NCBI GenBank assembly: GCA_023246325.1
Contig: JAHFIO010000046.1
Location: 1-6,825, forward strand
DNA length: 6,825 nucleotides
Reading direction: 5' to 3'
From: Candidatus Uhrbacteria bacterium
GTDB taxonomy: Bacteria > Patescibacteriota > Patescibacteriia > 2-12-FULL-60-25
In this document: positions 6,212 to 6,825 of the stretch, in pieces
How the letters are laid out: each line of letters starts with the position of its first letter
Numbering within the stretch: the first letter of the stretch is position 1
The notes under the pieces: model-generated
What the model was told of the DNA's origin: nothing
Seen by the model: only the letters and a program-made list of their open reading frames with translations
Database searches by the model: none
Position numbers and translations under genes: made by a program

Positions 6212-6825
6212 TTACCCCTCACCTTTTTTATCATCATGGCTTTCAGTTGCTTTAGGTGAAAAATGTTTTGCAATATTTCCTGCTTTTTCTTTTCGTTTTC
6301 TACTTTGATAATCTTGTTCTGTAAGTTTATTTGATAGTTTTGAGCTTGCTGAAGCTGCTGCTAAACTTGTACCTGCTGCAACTTTAGCATTTGAAGTAGC
6401 TGATTGAACACCTTTAACTGCCATATCTAAACTTTTTCCTGATTTTCCACCTACCTCTTTCATTTCTTTAGCAGCTTCAGCCATCTGTTCTGCAGCTTCT
6501 TTAAACGCACTTGCATCTGGAGCGCTAGATCCACTTGAACTTTCTTTTTCTACAACTCTTTCTACGACTTTTTCAGTTTTTGTTTCCGTAGTTGGTCTAG
6601 GCTGACTACCCATTCTTTGAGTTGATGATTTCTTTGAAACTGTGCTTGCGAGAACTTGTGCTGATGGACCAATATTTTGAGTGCTTTTTTTAGTAGCTTG
6701 AGCAAGTGCAGGTCCACCGATACCAACATTAGTTGCGACTTTAGATTTTTGATTTGGTGTAAAACCACCCAATCCTGCTGTTGTTGACTTTTTAGAAGCC
6801 TGTGGCATTACCGGTGCAGGTCCAC
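6212..6825 (-). CDS. C-terminal tail of a larger low-complexity protein, 5' end beyond the window
   Basis: At least 203 codons ending in TAA at 6212-6214. An ATG exists at 6806-6808, but the frame stays open above it (G-P-A-P-V before MPQAS). Those upstream residues fit the repeat pattern that follows, so the true start is probably outside the window. Residues here are numbered from that ATG. The part up to about 69 is made of imperfect Gly/Pro/Lys-Lys-Ser-Thr repeats. Residues 70-90 are charged (KTEKVVERVVEKES). Residues 98-120 form an Ala/Glu/Met/Lys amphipathic helix. Residues 125-165 are Ala/Ser-rich and the tail is strongly charged (QSRKRKEKAG, then DDKKGEG). No membrane helix is visible in this part. 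It lies 14 bases before the 542-aa gene. In type IV secretion-like clusters the large polytopic VirB6/TrbL-type subunit often carries such a low-complexity tail and often lies here, so this may be the end of one; that is inference, since no membrane domain is in view. Confidence 0.7.
   Translation of the reverse strand, partial: GPAPVMPQASKKSTTAGLGGFTPNQKSKVATNVGIGGPALAQATKKSTQNIGPSAQVLASTVSKKSSTQRMGSQPRPTTETKTEKVVERVVEKESSSGSSAPDASAFKEAAEQMAEAAKEMKEVGGKSGKSLDMAVKGVQSATSNAKVAAGTSLAAASASSKLSNKLTEQDYQSRKRKEKAGNIAKHFSPKATESHDDKKGEG
6602..6825 (-). repeat. Imperfect tandem repeats of about 16-20 residues (KKST/GG motif)
   Basis: Four degenerate units can be read in the protein: PAPVMPQASKKSTTAGLGG, FTPNQKSKVATNVGIGG, PALAQATKKSTQNIG and PSAQVLASTVSKKSSTQRMG. 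They share a Pro or Ala start, a Gln/Ala-rich middle, a basic K-K-S-T core and a Gly-containing end. The array runs into the window edge, so more copies probably lie upstream. Lengths differ between units, so this looks like a diverged low-complexity linker rather than a recent duplication. Confidence 0.5.

Noticed and set aside
192..6214. UGA recoding as in Gracilibacteria or SR1
   Set aside because: The lack of TGA among seven stops (six TAA, one TAG) is too small a sample, and all recognised families have normal length in the standard code.
1..6825. Search for tRNA, rRNA, CRISPR, insertion sequence or attachment-site signatures
   Set aside because: No cloverleaf-type sequence, regularly spaced direct repeats, transposase or terminal inverted repeats were seen; almost the whole window is coding.

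Overview
The window is an AT-rich bacterial segment in which every gene I can support lies on the minus strand, so transcription runs from high to low coordinates. The gene set is a PrgI-family membrane protein, a free-standing TraC/VirB4 N-terminal-like protein, a VirB4-type ATPase, several fast-evolving hypothetical proteins and a ComF protein. Genes sit 1 to 14 bases apart with weak Shine-Dalgarno signals. Together this is typical of Patescibacteria (Candidate Phyla Radiation), most like the Parcubacteria-type lineages. That assignment rests on recognised gene content and style; there is no rRNA or other phylogenetic marker here. All ORFs read through in the standard code, with six TAA stops and one TAG, and nothing suggests recoding.

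Layout in transcription order. (1) 6825-6212: the 3' end of a gene that continues beyond the window, a Ser/Lys/Gly/Ala-rich tail with imperfect repeats. (2) 6197-4569: a 542-aa soluble protein with a duplicated domain and a charged coiled-coil linker. (3) 4567-4124: a PrgI-family protein with two membrane helices. (4) 4122-3430: a 230-aa TraC/VirB4 N-terminal-like protein. (5) 3425-1518: a 635-aa VirB4-like ATPase. (6) 1508-906: a single-pass membrane protein whose soluble domain looks NTF2/VirB8-like. (7) 860-192: comF, after a 45-base gap holding a perfect DnaA-box 9-mer. A compact hairpin terminator (170-192) overlaps the comF stop codon. (8) After a promoter at 129-155, a new gene starts at 120 and runs off the left edge. 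It has only 8 bases between the -10 box and its ATG, so its mRNA should be leaderless.

Genes 1 to 6 look like the core of a minimal type IV secretion-like (conjugation-like) machine: an energising ATPase built from two polypeptides, a small inner-membrane partner, a possible VirB8-like bitopic subunit and two lineage-specific proteins. Co-directional comF at its end raises the idea that the machine moves DNA inward, as the ComB system of Helicobacter pylori does. That is inference. No relaxase, coupling protein, pilin or outer-membrane subunit is present in the window, so the direction and substrate of transport cannot be read from it.
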